Origin: Acinetobacter soli | GTDB lineage: Bacteria; Pseudomonadota; Gammaproteobacteria; Pseudomonadales; Moraxellaceae | DNA: 64,000 nucleotides | Assembly: GCF_000760595.1 (NCBI RefSeq) | Contig: NZ_BBNM01000004.1 | Coordinates: 234,563 to 298,562 of the forward strand | Direction: 5' to 3' | Shown here: positions 1-8,889 of the stretch, in pieces | Layout of the letters: every line of letters starts with the position of its first letter | How positions within the stretch are numbered: position 1 is the stretch's first letter | Program-made: the position numbers and the translations under genes | The notes under the pieces: model-generated | Told to the model about the DNA's origin: nothing | The model's database searches: none | The model's input: the letters and a program-made list of their open reading frames with translations, nothing else

Positions 1-1
1 A

Positions 2-382
2 AAAGCCTGTTTAGAACATTTCACCATTCAGGAAACAGGCAAGCTTCAAGTCTTACTTGATGCCGCGATTGCATTACTTGATGATGCTGCCGAGTATCTG
101 GATGAACTGGATTCACAATTCGAAGTGACGGATGCACAGGCTGCCCGCGCCTCTATTTTGGTGGCAGAAGCCAAAGTCTATGCCAATGATGCAGCACTAA
201 CTATCTCTGAAAAATTACTCGAACTTGGTGGTAGTCGTGCCAGTTTAAGTCAGCACAATTTAGATCAGCACTGGCGCAATGCCCGTGTACATACGCTGCA
301 TGATCCTGTGCGCTGGAAAATCCATGCGATTGGCAACTATTACCTCAATGGCGTCTTCCCTGCACGTCATGCATGGATTTAA
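2..382 (+). CDS. SfnB-type acyl-CoA dehydrogenase family flavoprotein, C-terminal part (cut by window edge)
   Basis: Only the last 126 codons are in the window; the reading frame is open from base 2 with no start, so the gene begins upstream. The visible end, with a helical C-terminal domain and the closing pattern RNARVHTLHDP..WK..AIGNYYLNG, is nearly the same as the end of the next gene, so the two are tandem paralogues. The family (acyl-CoA dehydrogenase fold, SfnB/DszC-like) uses reduced flavin and oxygen in sulfone or sulfonate metabolism rather than fatty-acid oxidation. An AAGGAG motif overlaps the stop codon and serves the next gene 10 bases on, so both are co-transcribed. The family call is firm; the substrate is unknown. 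Confidence 0.8.
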   Translation, partial: KACLEHFTIQETGKLQVLLDAAIALLDDAAEYLDELDSQFEVTDAQAARASILVAEAKVYANDAALTISEKLLELGGSRASLSQHNLDQHWRNARVHTLHDPVRWKIHAIGNYYLNGVFPARHAWI

Positions 383-392
383 GGAGAGCTTC

Positions 393-1616
393 ATGACATC
401 TTATCAAGCAATCGCATCTTTTAATTCATCAAACTCCACACAGGCACATATTATCCGAGACGATGCCGAGGCACTCTCGATTGCCACCACATTGAGTGAG
501 CGTTTTAAAGAAAAAAGTGTGCAACGTGATGCCGAGCGGATTTTGCCTTTTGAGGAAATTGAGCAATTTAGTCAGTCTGGCCTTTGGGCAATTACCGTAC
601 CAAAACGCTTTGGCGGTGCAGATGTTTCTAGCCTGACAGTGGCAAAAATCATTGCACTGTTTAGTGGCGTTGACGGCTCGATTGGACAGATTCCTCAAAA
701 TCACTTCTACGCCCTTGAGGTACTTCGTAATACTGGTACCGAGCAACAAAAGCAGAAGCTCTATAAAGAAGTATTGCAAGGCGCACGTTTTGGCAATGCA
801 CTTGCAGAATTTAAACCCAGAACAGCGGCTCAGAAACATACAACGATTACAGCCACCGAGAATGGTTATTTGATTCAGGGTGAAAAGTTCTATTGCACAG
901 GCAGTTTATTTGCACATCGTATTCCAACTTTGGTCATAGATGCGCATGGTCGCGAATATTTGGCTTTTGTAAAACGTGAAAGTCAGGGATTGAGCCTTGT
1001 TGATAACTGGAGTGGCTTTGGACAACGTGTGACAGGCAGTGGTGCGGTAAAATTTGATCGTGTTTTTGTTGCTTATGACGATGTTATTCCCTTTGATGTA
1101 GCCTTTGATCACCCGACACTGGTTGGCCCTTTTGCTCAAATCATGCATGCCGCGATTGAAGTCGGAATTGCCCGTGCCGCGTTCGAAGAAACGCTAAAGC
1201 GCGTCCATCAAGCCCGTCCTTGGATTGATTCAAATGTTGATACCGCGGCTCAGGACCCACTCACCATTTACGATGTTGGACGTATTGCAATTGATGTAAG
1301 AGCAAGTGAAGTCTTACTCAAACGTGCAGCTCAATCAATCGATACGGCACGTTTGGACACCACAGCAGAGCATGTTGCATTAGCTTCATTGGCGGTTGCG
1401 AAGGTCAGAGCGCATAGTACTGAAACCGCACTTAAAGCCAGTTCGAAACTGATCGAACTTGCAGGGAGTCGTGGTAGTCAGCGTCAAGATGGACTCGACC
1501 GTTTTTGGCGTAATGCACGGGTACACACGCTACATGATGCTGCGCGCTGGAAATACTTTTTTATTGGCAATTATGCATTGAATCAAATTTCTCCTCCACG
1601 ACGAGGGACATTGTAA
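393..1616 (+). CDS. sfnB: SfnB-type acyl-CoA dehydrogenase family monooxygenase
   Basis: 407 residues, the usual length for this acyl-CoA-dehydrogenase-fold group. I chose ATG 393 because AAGGAGAG lies just upstream at 381-388; an in-frame start at 279 would run through the previous gene. The N-terminal helical domain, the central beta domain (G..FYCTGSLFAHRIP, then GFGQRVTGSGAVKFDRVFV) and the C-terminal four-helix bundle are all present. SfnB and DszC relatives use FMNH2 and oxygen on dimethylsulfone or thiophene-like compounds, which fits the adjacent DszA-type monooxygenase. The stop overlaps the next start in TAATG (1614-1618), implying translational coupling. The exact substrate cannot be read from sequence. 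Confidence 0.8.
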   Translation: MTSYQAIASFNSSNSTQAHIIRDDAEALSIATTLSERFKEKSVQRDAERILPFEEIEQFSQSGLWAITVPKRFGGADVSSLTVAKIIALFSGVDGSIGQIPQNHFYALEVLRNTGTEQQKQKLYKEVLQGARFGNALAEFKPRTAAQKHTTITATENGYLIQGEKFYCTGSLFAHRIPTLVIDAHGREYLAFVKRESQGLSLVDNWSGFGQRVTGSGAVKFDRVFVAYDDVIPFDVAFDHPTLVGPFAQIMHAAIEVGIARAAFEETLKRVHQARPWIDSNVDTAAQDPLTIYDVGRIAIDVRASEVLLKRAAQSIDTARLDTTAEHVALASLAVAKVRAHSTETALKASSKLIELAGSRGSQRQDGLDRFWRNARVHTLHDAARWKYFFIGNYALNQISPPRRGTL

Positions 1617-3028
1617 TGACAAATAAAACACACAAACACATTTTACTGAATGCTTTTGACATGAACAGTGTCGGCCATATCAATCATGGTTTATGGACTC
1701 ATCCGCGTGATCAGTCGCATCGATTTAATGAGCTGAGTTACTGGACAGAACTGGCACAAACACTCGAACGCGGATTATTTGATGGCTTATTTATAGCCGA
1801 CATCACAGGGGTGTATGATGTTTATCAAAGCAATATCGATCTCACGTTAAGAGAATCAATTCAGCTCCCCAGCCATGATCCAACGACGTTGGTCTCGGCA
1901 ATGGCAGCCGTCACACAACATTTAGGCTTTGGGGTTACGGTGAATTTGAGCTACGAAACGCCCTATCAGTTTGCACGGCGCTTTGCTTCACTCGACCATC
2001 TCACGCAAGGGCGTATTGGCTGGAATATTGTTACAGGCTATCTTGATAGTGCGCAACGCTTGATTGGGCAGTCTGCGCTTAAAGATCACGATCTGCGCTA
2101 CGATCAGGCAGAAGAGTTTTTAGCACTTTGCTACAAATACTGGGAAGGCTCTTGGGAGTCCGATGCATTGCTCAAGGACAAACAACATCGAGTTTTTACA
2201 GATCCACACAAGGTACATTCGATTCATCACTCTGGGCGGTTTTATCAAAGTGAAGGTGTATTTCAAGTTGCACCTTCGGTGCAGCGCACGCCAGTGTTGT
2301 TTCAAGCAGGCGCCTCTTCAAGAGGAATGGCCTTTGCAACTGCCCATGCCGAATGCATTTTTATTGGTGGCGACCAACCCGACAAGATCAAACAAAATGT
2401 CGATAAAATTCGTGAGCGCGCCAAACAGCATGGGCGCCATCCAGACGATATCAAGATTTTTGTCGGCATTACCGTGGTCACTGCCGCAACAACGGCTGAA
2501 GCACAAGATAAACTGGCGGAGTATCGTCGCTATGCTTCTCCCGAAGCTGGGCTTGCCCATTATGCAAGTTCGGTCGGTATCGACCTATCGAAATATGCCG
2601 ATCATGAGGTGGTTCCCTATCAAAAAAGTAACAGCATCGCTTCGGTAAATGAAAAATTTAAAACCCAACAAATCACCATTCAGGATTTAAAAGATCAACA
2701 CGTTTTAGGTGGGCGTTACCCACTGATTGTTGGCAATGGTGAAGACGTGGCAAAACGACTGATTGAGCTGGTCGATCAAACCGGCGTAGATGGATTCAAT
2801 TTAACGCGTACCGTCGCACCAGAGTCACATCATGACTTTATTCAATACGTGATTCCTGAGCTGCAACAACGAGGCCGTTTTAAAACTGCATATAACGAAG
2901 GCTCGTTACGTCAAAAAATTTCAGGACACGGCGATTTGCTTCCGTCGACGCATCCCGTCGAGCAATACCGATGTTCACCTTCCACACATTCATTCAATTT
3001 AAATCAACACGAAAAAATTACAGCATAA
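1616..3028 (+). CDS. NtaA/SnaA/DszA-type FMN-dependent monooxygenase
   Basis: 470 residues of the bacterial-luciferase-like fold, in the subgroup typified by NtaA, SnaA, DszA and DmoA. Family marks include the N-terminal HILLNAFDMN strand, SHDPTTLVSAMAAVTQHLGFG, GRIGWNIVTGYLDSA and the long insertion leading to QAGASSRG. These enzymes use FMNH2 from a separate reductase to oxidise C-S or C-N bonds, for example in sulfones, dimethylsulfide or nitrilotriacetate. The start overlaps the preceding stop by one base. With the SfnB-like partners and a methionine-type importer downstream, organosulfur scavenging is the best guess. No flavin reductase gene is visible in the window. Confidence 0.8.
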   Translation: MTNKTHKHILLNAFDMNSVGHINHGLWTHPRDQSHRFNELSYWTELAQTLERGLFDGLFIADITGVYDVYQSNIDLTLRESIQLPSHDPTTLVSAMAAVTQHLGFGVTVNLSYETPYQFARRFASLDHLTQGRIGWNIVTGYLDSAQRLIGQSALKDHDLRYDQAEEFLALCYKYWEGSWESDALLKDKQHRVFTDPHKVHSIHHSGRFYQSEGVFQVAPSVQRTPVLFQAGASSRGMAFATAHAECIFIGGDQPDKIKQNVDKIRERAKQHGRHPDDIKIFVGITVVTAATTAEAQDKLAEYRRYASPEAGLAHYASSVGIDLSKYADHEVVPYQKSNSIASVNEKFKTQQITIQDLKDQHVLGGRYPLIVGNGEDVAKRLIELVDQTGVDGFNLTRTVAPESHHDFIQYVIPELQQRGRFKTAYNEGSLRQKISGHGDLLPSTHPVEQYRCSPSTHSFNLNQHEKITA

Positions 3029-3043
3029 TTCTTGGAGTCTTCG

Positions 3044-3877
3044 ATGGCACAGTCATCTTCATCAAAAAAACTCATTATTCTTGGGGCATTATTTGTCGTT
3101 TTAATTGTTGGGCTTGTAATCTGGAATCAGAATAGACAAAGTCAGCATCAAGAGTTAGTGATCGGTATTAGCCCTCCTTTTGCTCACCCGCTGCAAGCAG
3201 CAGCCAAAGAAGCTGAAAAACAAGGGATTCATGTCAAGCTGGTTGAGTTTTCCGACTGGAATACGCCAAACATCACTTTAAATAATGGCGACATTGATGC
3301 CAATTTCTTTCAACATCAGCCTTTTCTAAGCAATGCAATTAAAGAAGGTGGTTATAAACTCAAAGCTTTTGGTGTGGGCGCAGCATCTCACGTCGGATTA
3401 TATTCCAAAAAATATAAGTCACTGGATGAACTACCGCAAAATGCACGTGTTGTGGTTCCGAATGATCCAGTCAATCAAGGGCGTGCTTTGCTCTTACTAC
3501 AGCAAGCCAAACTGATTCAGCTTAAAGATCCAAACAATTACTTGTCTAAACTAAGTGATATCACAGTTAATCCAAAAAATTTAAAATTTATTGAAGTTGA
3601 AGGCCCTCAAACTGCACGTGCAATTGATGATGTCGACTTGGCATTTGGCTATCCACACTATTTGCGTTTGGCTAAAACAGCCGATCCAAATAGTGCCCTA
3701 CTTTTAGACGACACAACCAATAAACGTTATGCCATCTTGTTTGTGGTCCGAGATGATTATGAAGATAAAGACGATAAGCTGAAAAAATTTATTGAGATTT
3801 ATCAAAATTCACCGGCGGTAAAAGCAGCCATCGATGAAGATATTGGACCAAAACTTTGGTTCCCAGGTTGGGTCTAG
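3044..3877 (+). CDS. metQ: MetQ/NLPA-family ABC transporter substrate-binding protein
   Basis: 277 residues from ATG 3044, preceded by GGAG at 3034-3037; the frame opens earlier with a TTG. The body is an NLPA/MetQ binding protein: ELVIGISPPFAHPLQ, DWNTPNITLNNGDIDANFFQHQPFL and IEVEGPQTARAIDDVDLAFGYPHYL are characteristic. Family members deliver methionine or related compounds to MetNI. Unlike most relatives there is no lipobox cysteine: residues 10-26 form one hydrophobic segment with no consensus cleavage site, so it may be anchored by an uncleaved signal. It lies between the monooxygenase gene and metN in the same operon, so the ligand may be an organosulfur compound rather than methionine itself. 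Confidence 0.85.
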   Translation: MAQSSSSKKLIILGALFVVLIVGLVIWNQNRQSQHQELVIGISPPFAHPLQAAAKEAEKQGIHVKLVEFSDWNTPNITLNNGDIDANFFQHQPFLSNAIKEGGYKLKAFGVGAASHVGLYSKKYKSLDELPQNARVVVPNDPVNQGRALLLLQQAKLIQLKDPNNYLSKLSDITVNPKNLKFIEVEGPQTARAIDDVDLAFGYPHYLRLAKTADPNSALLLDDTTNKRYAILFVVRDDYEDKDDKLKKFIEIYQNSPAVKAAIDEDIGPKLWFPGWV

Positions 3878-3887
3878 GAGGTTAATC

Positions 3888-4955
3888 ATGGTTAGTTTTG
3901 GATCACAGGTCGATTTCTCACCGCCACATATTCAGATTCGTGCACTCAATAAAACCTATACATCGAATGGCCAGACTGTGCAGGCGCTTAAAGCTATTGA
4001 TCTGGATATTCCGCAAGGCAAAATTTTAGGCGTGATTGGAAAAAGTGGTGCTGGAAAATCATCTTTGTTACGCACGCTAAATGGACTAGAAACACCGAGT
4101 TCTGGCTCTATAAAAATTCATCAAGATGAATTAACCACACTTGATCACGCACAGCTCGTTCATCTGCGTCAGAAAATTGGCATGATTTTTCAGCATTTTA
4201 ATCTGATGTCGGCTAAAACAGTGTGGGACAACGTGGCGTTACCACTTAAAATTGCAGGTCTAGATAAAGCAGAAATTCAACGCCGCGTCGATGAAGTTTT
4301 GGGCTTGGTCGATCTGGCACATAAAGCCGGGCAATATCCATCACAGCTCTCCGGTGGGCAAAAGCAGCGTGTCGGGATTGCCCGAGCGCTGGTGCATCAT
4401 CCTGAAATTTTACTCTGTGATGAAGCCACATCGGCGTTAGATCCCGAAAGTACCGCCACTGTTCTCTCCTTGTTAAAAAAGATTAATCGGGATTTAGGCA
4501 TTACGGTGGTGCTGATCACGCATGAAATGCAGGTCATTCGTGAAATTTGTGATCAAGTGGTGGTTATAGATCAAGGGGAAATTGTGGAGTCTGGTTTGGT
4601 CTGGTCAGTTTTTTCAAATCCAAAGCAAAAAATCACTCAAGAACTGCTGAATCTTGAACAACTCAATTTACCTTTTACGCTTTATGAAGCGCCACAAGAT
4701 CACCTAACGCATCGAATCATTAAAGTTCGTTATCAAACCGATCTTAAGCATCCTCCAAACTTAACAGATTTGCTGAGATTACTCGGGTCGCATACTTCTT
4801 TGTACCAGAGCCATGTCGATACTGTTCAGGATCACTTAATTGGTACATTAATTTTAGCCATACCAAAGCAAGCTTTTGATGCGCAGGTACTAAAACAACT
4901 GTCTCATTTTGTTTTTGATGTGGAGGTGATTGGTTATGCACAACCAACTTCTTGA
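3888..4955 (+). CDS. metN: MetN-type methionine/organosulfur ABC transporter ATPase
   Basis: 355 residues from ATG 3888, with AGGAGG at 3876-3881. The nucleotide-binding domain carries a Walker A GKSGAGKS near residue 51, the Q-loop IFQHFNLM, the signature LSGGQKQR and the Walker B LLCDEATSALD, followed by the H-loop THEM. Residues after about 265 match the C-terminal NIL domain of MetN, which binds methionine and inhibits transport in the E. coli system. The gene lies 10 bases after the metQ-like gene and overlaps metI by 20 bases. It energises uptake across the inner membrane. Confidence 0.9.
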   Translation: MVSFGSQVDFSPPHIQIRALNKTYTSNGQTVQALKAIDLDIPQGKILGVIGKSGAGKSSLLRTLNGLETPSSGSIKIHQDELTTLDHAQLVHLRQKIGMIFQHFNLMSAKTVWDNVALPLKIAGLDKAEIQRRVDEVLGLVDLAHKAGQYPSQLSGGQKQRVGIARALVHHPEILLCDEATSALDPESTATVLSLLKKINRDLGITVVLITHEMQVIREICDQVVVIDQGEIVESGLVWSVFSNPKQKITQELLNLEQLNLPFTLYEAPQDHLTHRIIKVRYQTDLKHPPNLTDLLRLLGSHTSLYQSHVDTVQDHLIGTLILAIPKQAFDAQVLKQLSHFVFDVEVIGYAQPTS

Positions 4956-5595
4956 TTTATTACTCACAGGTACACTGGATACCTTACTGATGGTAGGCGT
5001 ATCCGCTTTACTGGCATTTTTGATTGGTTTACCGCTCGCCGTTTTACTGGTGATGACCTCTGAACATGGGATCTATCCTTCTATTAAAATTAATCAGCCC
5101 ATTGGCTGGGTCATTAATATTACCCGCTCCATTCCCTTTTTAATTTTAATGGTGGCGCTCATTCCAGTAACGCGCTGGATTGTCGGTACCAGTTATGGTG
5201 TGTGGGCGGCTGTTGTTCCACTTACACTGGCTGCAATCCCCTTCTTTGCGCGCATTTCCGAGGTCAGTTTGCGTGAGGTCGATCAGGGCCTGATTGAAGC
5301 TGCACAGGCCATCGGCTGTAATCGCAAACAGATCATCTGGCATGTACTCCTACCAGAAGCCATGCCTGGCATCGTGGCGGGTTTTACCGTCACTGTGGTT
5401 ACCATGATTAATTCTTCGGCAATTGCAGGTGCCATTGGTGCAGGTGGTTTAGGCGATATCGCTTATCGTTATGGCTATCAGCGTTTTGATCTCACCATTA
5501 TGTTTGCCGTTATTTTAGTTTTGATTGTATTGGTGATGCTGATACAAGCCACAGGTGATGCGCTTTCCAACCAGCTCGACAAACGCAAAATCTAA
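4936..5595 (+). CDS. metI: MetI-type ABC transporter permease
   Basis: 219 residues, five predicted membrane helices, with the MetI family inner-membrane-component loop EVDQGLIEAAQAIGCNRKQIIWHVLLPEAMPGI that docks to the ATPase. I chose ATG 4936, which has GGAGG at 4922-4926; a TTG lies two codons earlier. It overlaps the end of metN, as is common in metNIQ operons. It forms the membrane channel for the substrate bound by the MetQ-like protein. It is the last gene of the organosulfur operon, and a hairpin follows the stop codon. Confidence 0.9.
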   Translation: MHNQLLDLLLTGTLDTLLMVGVSALLAFLIGLPLAVLLVMTSEHGIYPSIKINQPIGWVINITRSIPFLILMVALIPVTRWIVGTSYGVWAAVVPLTLAAIPFFARISEVSLREVDQGLIEAAQAIGCNRKQIIWHVLLPEAMPGIVAGFTVTVVTMINSSAIAGAIGAGGLGDIAYRYGYQRFDLTIMFAVILVLIVLVMLIQATGDALSNQLDKRKI

Positions 5596-5617
5596 ACTTC
5601 TTTATGATTCACACTTC

Positions 5618-5641
5618 GCCATGACCTGACTTTGTCATGGC
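5618..5641 (+). terminator. Possible terminator after metI
   Basis: An 8-bp perfect inverted repeat, GCCATGAC / GTCATGGC, with an 8-base loop follows the metI stop codon. Only a weak T run (TTTC) comes after it, so this may be a weak terminator or part of the ychF leader. Confidence 0.35.
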
Positions 5642-5694
5642 TTTCATGTAAAATCAGCCTCAATTTTTACATTACACTTTTTGTGAGTCATTTC

Positions 5695-6786
5695 ATGGGT
5701 TTTAATTGCGGTATTGTGGGTCTACCAAACGTCGGTAAATCAACGCTTTTTAATGCATTGACCAAAGCAGCGATTGCAGCAGAAAACTTCCCGTTCTGTA
5801 CCATCGAACCAAACACCGGGATTGTTCCTGTTCCAGATGCACGCCTAGATAAACTTGCAGAAATTGTAAAACCACAACGTATTATTCCAACCACAATGGA
5901 GTTTGTGGATATTGCTGGTTTGGTTGCGGGCGCATCGAAAGGTGAAGGCTTGGGTAACCAGTTTTTGGCAAATATTCGTGAAACTGATGCAATTGCGCAC
6001 GTGGTACGTTGTTTTGAAGATGAAAACGTCATTCACGTGAATGGTAAAATCGATCCGCTAGACGATATTGCCACCATCAACACCGAACTTGCACTTGCCG
6101 ATTTAGACACTGTAGCAAAAGCTTTGCTACGTTTGACCAAAGTTGCAAAAAGTGGTGATAAAGAAGCACTTGCAACTAAAGCCGTGCTAGAAAAAATTCA
6201 GCCATTGTTAGATGAAGGCAAGCCAGCACGCGCAGCCGACTTAAGCGATGATGAGCGTAAATTGATTCGTGGCTTTGGTTTGATGACCTTAAAACCAACC
6301 ATGTATATTGCGAACGTTGCTGAAGATGGCTTTGAAAATAACCCGCATCTTGATGCCGTTAAAAAATTAGCAGCAGAAGAAAATGCGATTGTCGTGCCGC
6401 TATGCAATCAGATTGAAGCCGAAATTTCATTGCTAGAAGATGAAGACCGTGCCGAATTTTTAGAAGCTATGGGAATGGAAGAACCAGGCCTGAATGTTGT
6501 AATTCGTGCAGGTTATGCCCTACTTGGTTTACAAACCTACTTCACTGCCGGTGTACAAGAAGTACGTGCATGGACCGTAAAAGTAGGTGCGACTGCACCT
6601 CAAGCAGCCGGTGTGATTCATACCGACTTCGAAAAAGGCTTTATTCGTGCAGAATGTGTTGCCTATAACGACTTCGTTCAGTACAACGGCGAAGCAGGTG
6701 CCAAAGAAGCGGGTAAATGGCGTCTTGAAGGTAAAACCTATGTTGTTCAAGACGGTGATGTGCTGCATTTCCGTTTTAACGTATAA
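5695..6786 (+). CDS. ychF: Redox-regulated ATPase YchF (Obg family)
   Basis: 363 residues from ATG 5695, the standard YchF length. The protein begins [20 protein letters not shown], carrying the G1/P-loop; [21 protein letters not shown] is the G3 region, and the C-terminal TGS domain ([16 protein letters not shown] ... [11 protein letters not shown]) is complete. YchF is an Obg-like protein that prefers ATP, associates with ribosomes and affects oxidative stress responses and start-codon fidelity. An in-frame start 21 codons upstream would add a non-homologous leader and is rejected. The gene is probably monocistronic, ending at the strong hairpin at 6798-6827. Confidence 0.95.
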   Translation: MGFNCGIVGLPNVGKSTLFNALTKAAIAAENFPFCTIEPNTGIVPVPDARLDKLAEIVKPQRIIPTTMEFVDIAGLVAGASKGEGLGNQFLANIRETDAIAHVVRCFEDENVIHVNGKIDPLDDIATINTELALADLDTVAKALLRLTKVAKSGDKEALATKAVLEKIQPLLDEGKPARAADLSDDERKLIRGFGLMTLKPTMYIANVAEDGFENNPHLDAVKKLAAEENAIVVPLCNQIEAEISLLEDEDRAEFLEAMGMEEPGLNVVIRAGYALLGLQTYFTAGVQEVRAWTVKVGATAPQAAGVIHTDFEKGFIRAECVAYNDFVQYNGEAGAKEAGKWRLEGKTYVVQDGDVLHFRFNV

Positions 6787-6797
6787 AGTATTCGTTC

Positions 6798-6827
6798 AAA
6801 AAAGGCCAGCTCATGCTGGCCTTTTTT
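6798..6827 (+). terminator. Rho-independent terminator of ychF
   Basis: A 13-bp perfect inverted repeat with a four-base TCAT loop: the left arm 6798-6810 starts with six A and ends GGCCAGC, and the right arm 6815-6827 begins GCTGGCC and ends in six T. It is 11 bases after the ychF stop. Confidence 0.9.
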
Positions 6828-6856
6828 AAATTTACAAACATTTATTAAATAATAAT

Positions 6857-6875
6857 TACAATGATAATCATTATC
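6857..6875 (+). promoter_or_regulatory. Fur box upstream of superoxide dismutase gene
   Basis: The 19-bp site reads TACAATGATAATCATTATC, matching the classical Fur consensus GATAATGATAATCATTATC at 17 of 19 positions, including the whole central palindrome. It lies 80 bases before the sod start codon, in the only intergenic promoter region available. E. coli sodA is repressed by Fur, so an iron-repressed Mn-type enzyme here is the natural reading. Confidence 0.8.
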
Positions 6876-6954
6876 AATATATTTACATATTCTAATCCAT
6901 CGCCTAAACTCATATGGAAAGAACGACTTAAAATATCTCAAAGGACAACACCCC

Positions 6955-7566
6955 ATGGCCTATAGCTTACCTGCACTGAATTATGCCTATGACGCACTTG
7001 AACCGCATATCGATGCCAAAACGATGCAGATTCATCACACCAAGCATCATCAAACTTATATCAATAATATTAACGCTGCGATTGAAGGCACTGAATGGGA
7101 AAAATTGTCAGTTGAAGATCTGGTTACAAAGGTGCATGAGGTGCCAAGCGATTTAAAACATACCGTGATCAATAACGCTGGCGGTCATGCCAACCACAGT
7201 CTGTTTTGGACGATCATGAGCCCTCAAGGTGGTGGTGAACCCAATGGCCCTGTGTCCGATGCAATACGACAACAATTAGGTGGCTTTGATGCATTTAAAG
7301 AGGCTTTTACCAAAGCCGCGTTATCTCGCTTTGGCAGTGGTTGGGCATGGCTCAGTGTGACACCACAAAAAACGCTGGTGGTTGAAAGCAGCGCCAATCA
7401 GGACTCACCACTCATGCATGGCAACACGCCTATTTTGGGTCTAGATGTTTGGGAACACGCTTACTATTTACAGTATCAAAATCGTCGCCCTGAATATATC
7501 GCGGCATTTTATCAAGTGATTGATTGGGATGAAGTCAATCATCGCTATCAGGATACATTGAAATAA
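6955..7566 (+). CDS. sodA: Superoxide dismutase, Mn-type signature
   Basis: 203 residues from ATG 6955 with AAAGGA about 10 bases upstream. Metal ligands are visible as His27, His81, Asp164 and His168 in the [10 protein letters not shown] and [11 protein letters not shown] motifs. Gly77 and Gln149 (in SANQDSPL) are the residues that usually separate Mn-specific from Fe-specific enzymes, where Fe forms carry the Gln near residue 70; this points to Mn use, or cambialism. The enzyme converts superoxide to hydrogen peroxide and oxygen in the cytoplasm. The upstream Fur box suggests derepression in low iron, when an Fe enzyme would fail. A possible small membrane peptide gene follows directly. Confidence 0.9.
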   Translation: MAYSLPALNYAYDALEPHIDAKTMQIHHTKHHQTYINNINAAIEGTEWEKLSVEDLVTKVHEVPSDLKHTVINNAGGHANHSLFWTIMSPQGGGEPNGPVSDAIRQQLGGFDAFKEAFTKAALSRFGSGWAWLSVTPQKTLVVESSANQDSPLMHGNTPILGLDVWEHAYYLQYQNRRPEYIAAFYQVIDWDEVNHRYQDTLK

Positions 7567-7579
7567 GGAGTTAACTCAT

Positions 7580-7693
7580 TTGTACACAACAACAGGTCTG
7601 TATGAAATGCCCCTTTTTCATGTGTTTCGATTGCTGCTTGGTATTTTGATTTTAATCACAGGACTGGTAATTTTAATTCTTCGTTTAGTGTGA
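7580..7693 (+). CDS. Putative 37-residue single-helix membrane peptide downstream of sod
   Basis: A short frame from TTG 7580 to TGA 7693 follows the sod stop by 13 bases and has a good TAAGGAG at 7564-7570, overlapping the sod stop codon, with 9-base spacing. The peptide starts MYTTTGLYEMPLFHVFRLLL, continues with an unbroken hydrophobic run (GILILITGLVILIL) and ends RLV, so it would be a one-pass inner-membrane peptide. The strong ribosome site and otherwise purposeless reading frame are the support; the TTG start and lack of a known family are the weak points. I do not recognise a function. Confidence 0.4.
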   Translation: MYTTTGLYEMPLFHVFRLLLGILILITGLVILILRLV

Positions 7694-7825
7694 GCGATTG
7701 ATCCTCTGTGCTGGATTGCGATTTGTTTTATGCTGCTTCAAAATGCAATAAAACATCATGCAGTCCAGCTTTTATAGCTTCAATTTAAAAGAAGGCGTAA
7801 TAGAATAGCTTAGCTATGCAAATTT

Positions 7826-8755
7826 TCATGATACATGATGCTGGAGTGCTGCAATTTCCTGCATTAAAAAATCTACAAATATACGGATTTTTGCAGACAT
7901 GTGCCGATTTTGTGGATACAAAATAGAAAAGCGCCGAGTCCTAGGCGTTAAAGTGGTAAGTACCTCAACCAATTCGCCGCGCTCAACTGCTGGTTGTGCG
8001 ATAAAGTGATAAATCTGAAACAAACCACCTCCTGCTTTTGCCCATGTCAAACACCCCATAACATCATCATAAACCCGTCGACGACTTTTAAAGCCGTAAT
8101 TGAAATCATTGCCGTGGCTATCTTTAAAAATCCATGGCATGGCGCGGCCTGTACTGGGCAGAATAAACTGAATGCACTGATGCTGATCAAGCGCTGCAAC
8201 CGTTTTAGGTTCCGCATATTGATGTAAATATTCAGGAGCAGCAAAAACGCCCAAGGTTGCATCTTCAAGCGTACGCGCAATGAGTCGGGAGTCTTTGGGA
8301 ATACCCAAACGAATGGCCAGATCAAAACCTTCTTCCACAAAATCGATGACTCGATTGGAGATATTTAGCTCAATTTCAATTTGTGGATATTTTGCCTGAA
8401 ATTTAGGCAGCAGAGGCAGAAGCCGATAATGAGCATACGGTGTTCCAACACTAATCCTTAATGTACCACTTGGGCTGTGCTGATCGCCTGTAATCATGCG
8501 CTCTACTTCTGAAATTTGCTCCAGTGCCTGCTGACAGTATTGATAATAAAGCTCCCCTTCACACGTTAGCTTAATACTACGTGTAGTTCGCGCAAAAAGG
8601 CGCACACCGAGCCTTGCTTCCAAGCGTCCGATAGAACGGCTGACTGAAGCCGGTGTAATGCCCAAACCTTCTGCCGCAGCGGTAAAACTCCCCAGCTCTG
8701 CCGCTTTACAGAACAATTCTATGCTGGCCAATTGGACCGAATCAAAATGTCGCAT
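7826..8755 (-). CDS. LysR-family transcriptional regulator
   Basis: 309 residues, the normal LysR length. An N-terminal winged helix-turn-helix (FCKAAELGSFTAAAEGLGITPASVSRSIGRLEARLGVRLFARTTR, read in parts) is followed by a periplasmic-binding-protein-like effector domain. It resembles the CrgA/YafC-type subgroup with the pattern RLGIPKDSRLIARTL and a closing ILYPQNRHMSAKIRIFVDFL. It is divergent from the DJ-1/yqhD/quinone reductase operon with 134 bases between, the classic layout of a regulator with its target. The inducer is likely a reactive carbonyl or quinone, by inference from the target genes only. Confidence 0.85.
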   Translation of the reverse strand: MRHFDSVQLASIELFCKAAELGSFTAAAEGLGITPASVSRSIGRLEARLGVRLFARTTRSIKLTCEGELYYQYCQQALEQISEVERMITGDQHSPSGTLRISVGTPYAHYRLLPLLPKFQAKYPQIEIELNISNRVIDFVEEGFDLAIRLGIPKDSRLIARTLEDATLGVFAAPEYLHQYAEPKTVAALDQHQCIQFILPSTGRAMPWIFKDSHGNDFNYGFKSRRRVYDDVMGCLTWAKAGGGLFQIYHFIAQPAVERGELVEVLTTLTPRTRRFSILYPQNRHMSAKIRIFVDFLMQEIAALQHHVS

Positions 8756-8774
8756 TTATTCTCTGATGTAATAA

Positions 8775-8799
8775 ATAAATTACCATTCGGTTAATTTAT
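8775..8799. promoter_or_regulatory. Candidate LysR operator in divergent promoter region
   Basis: ATAAATTA at 8775-8782 and TAATTTAT at 8792-8799 form a perfect 8-bp inverted repeat around CCATTCGGT, in the 134-base gap between the LysR gene and its divergent operon. It fits the T-N11-A type of LysR site in spacing. It is a candidate only. Confidence 0.4.
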
Positions 8800-8889
8800 C
8801 TTTATTTATCACTCTAATAAAGTTGCAGTTACAAAAGATGCCTGATTTAAGGCTGAAATAACTGCAACGTATTTGGTTAGTGAGAAAAC

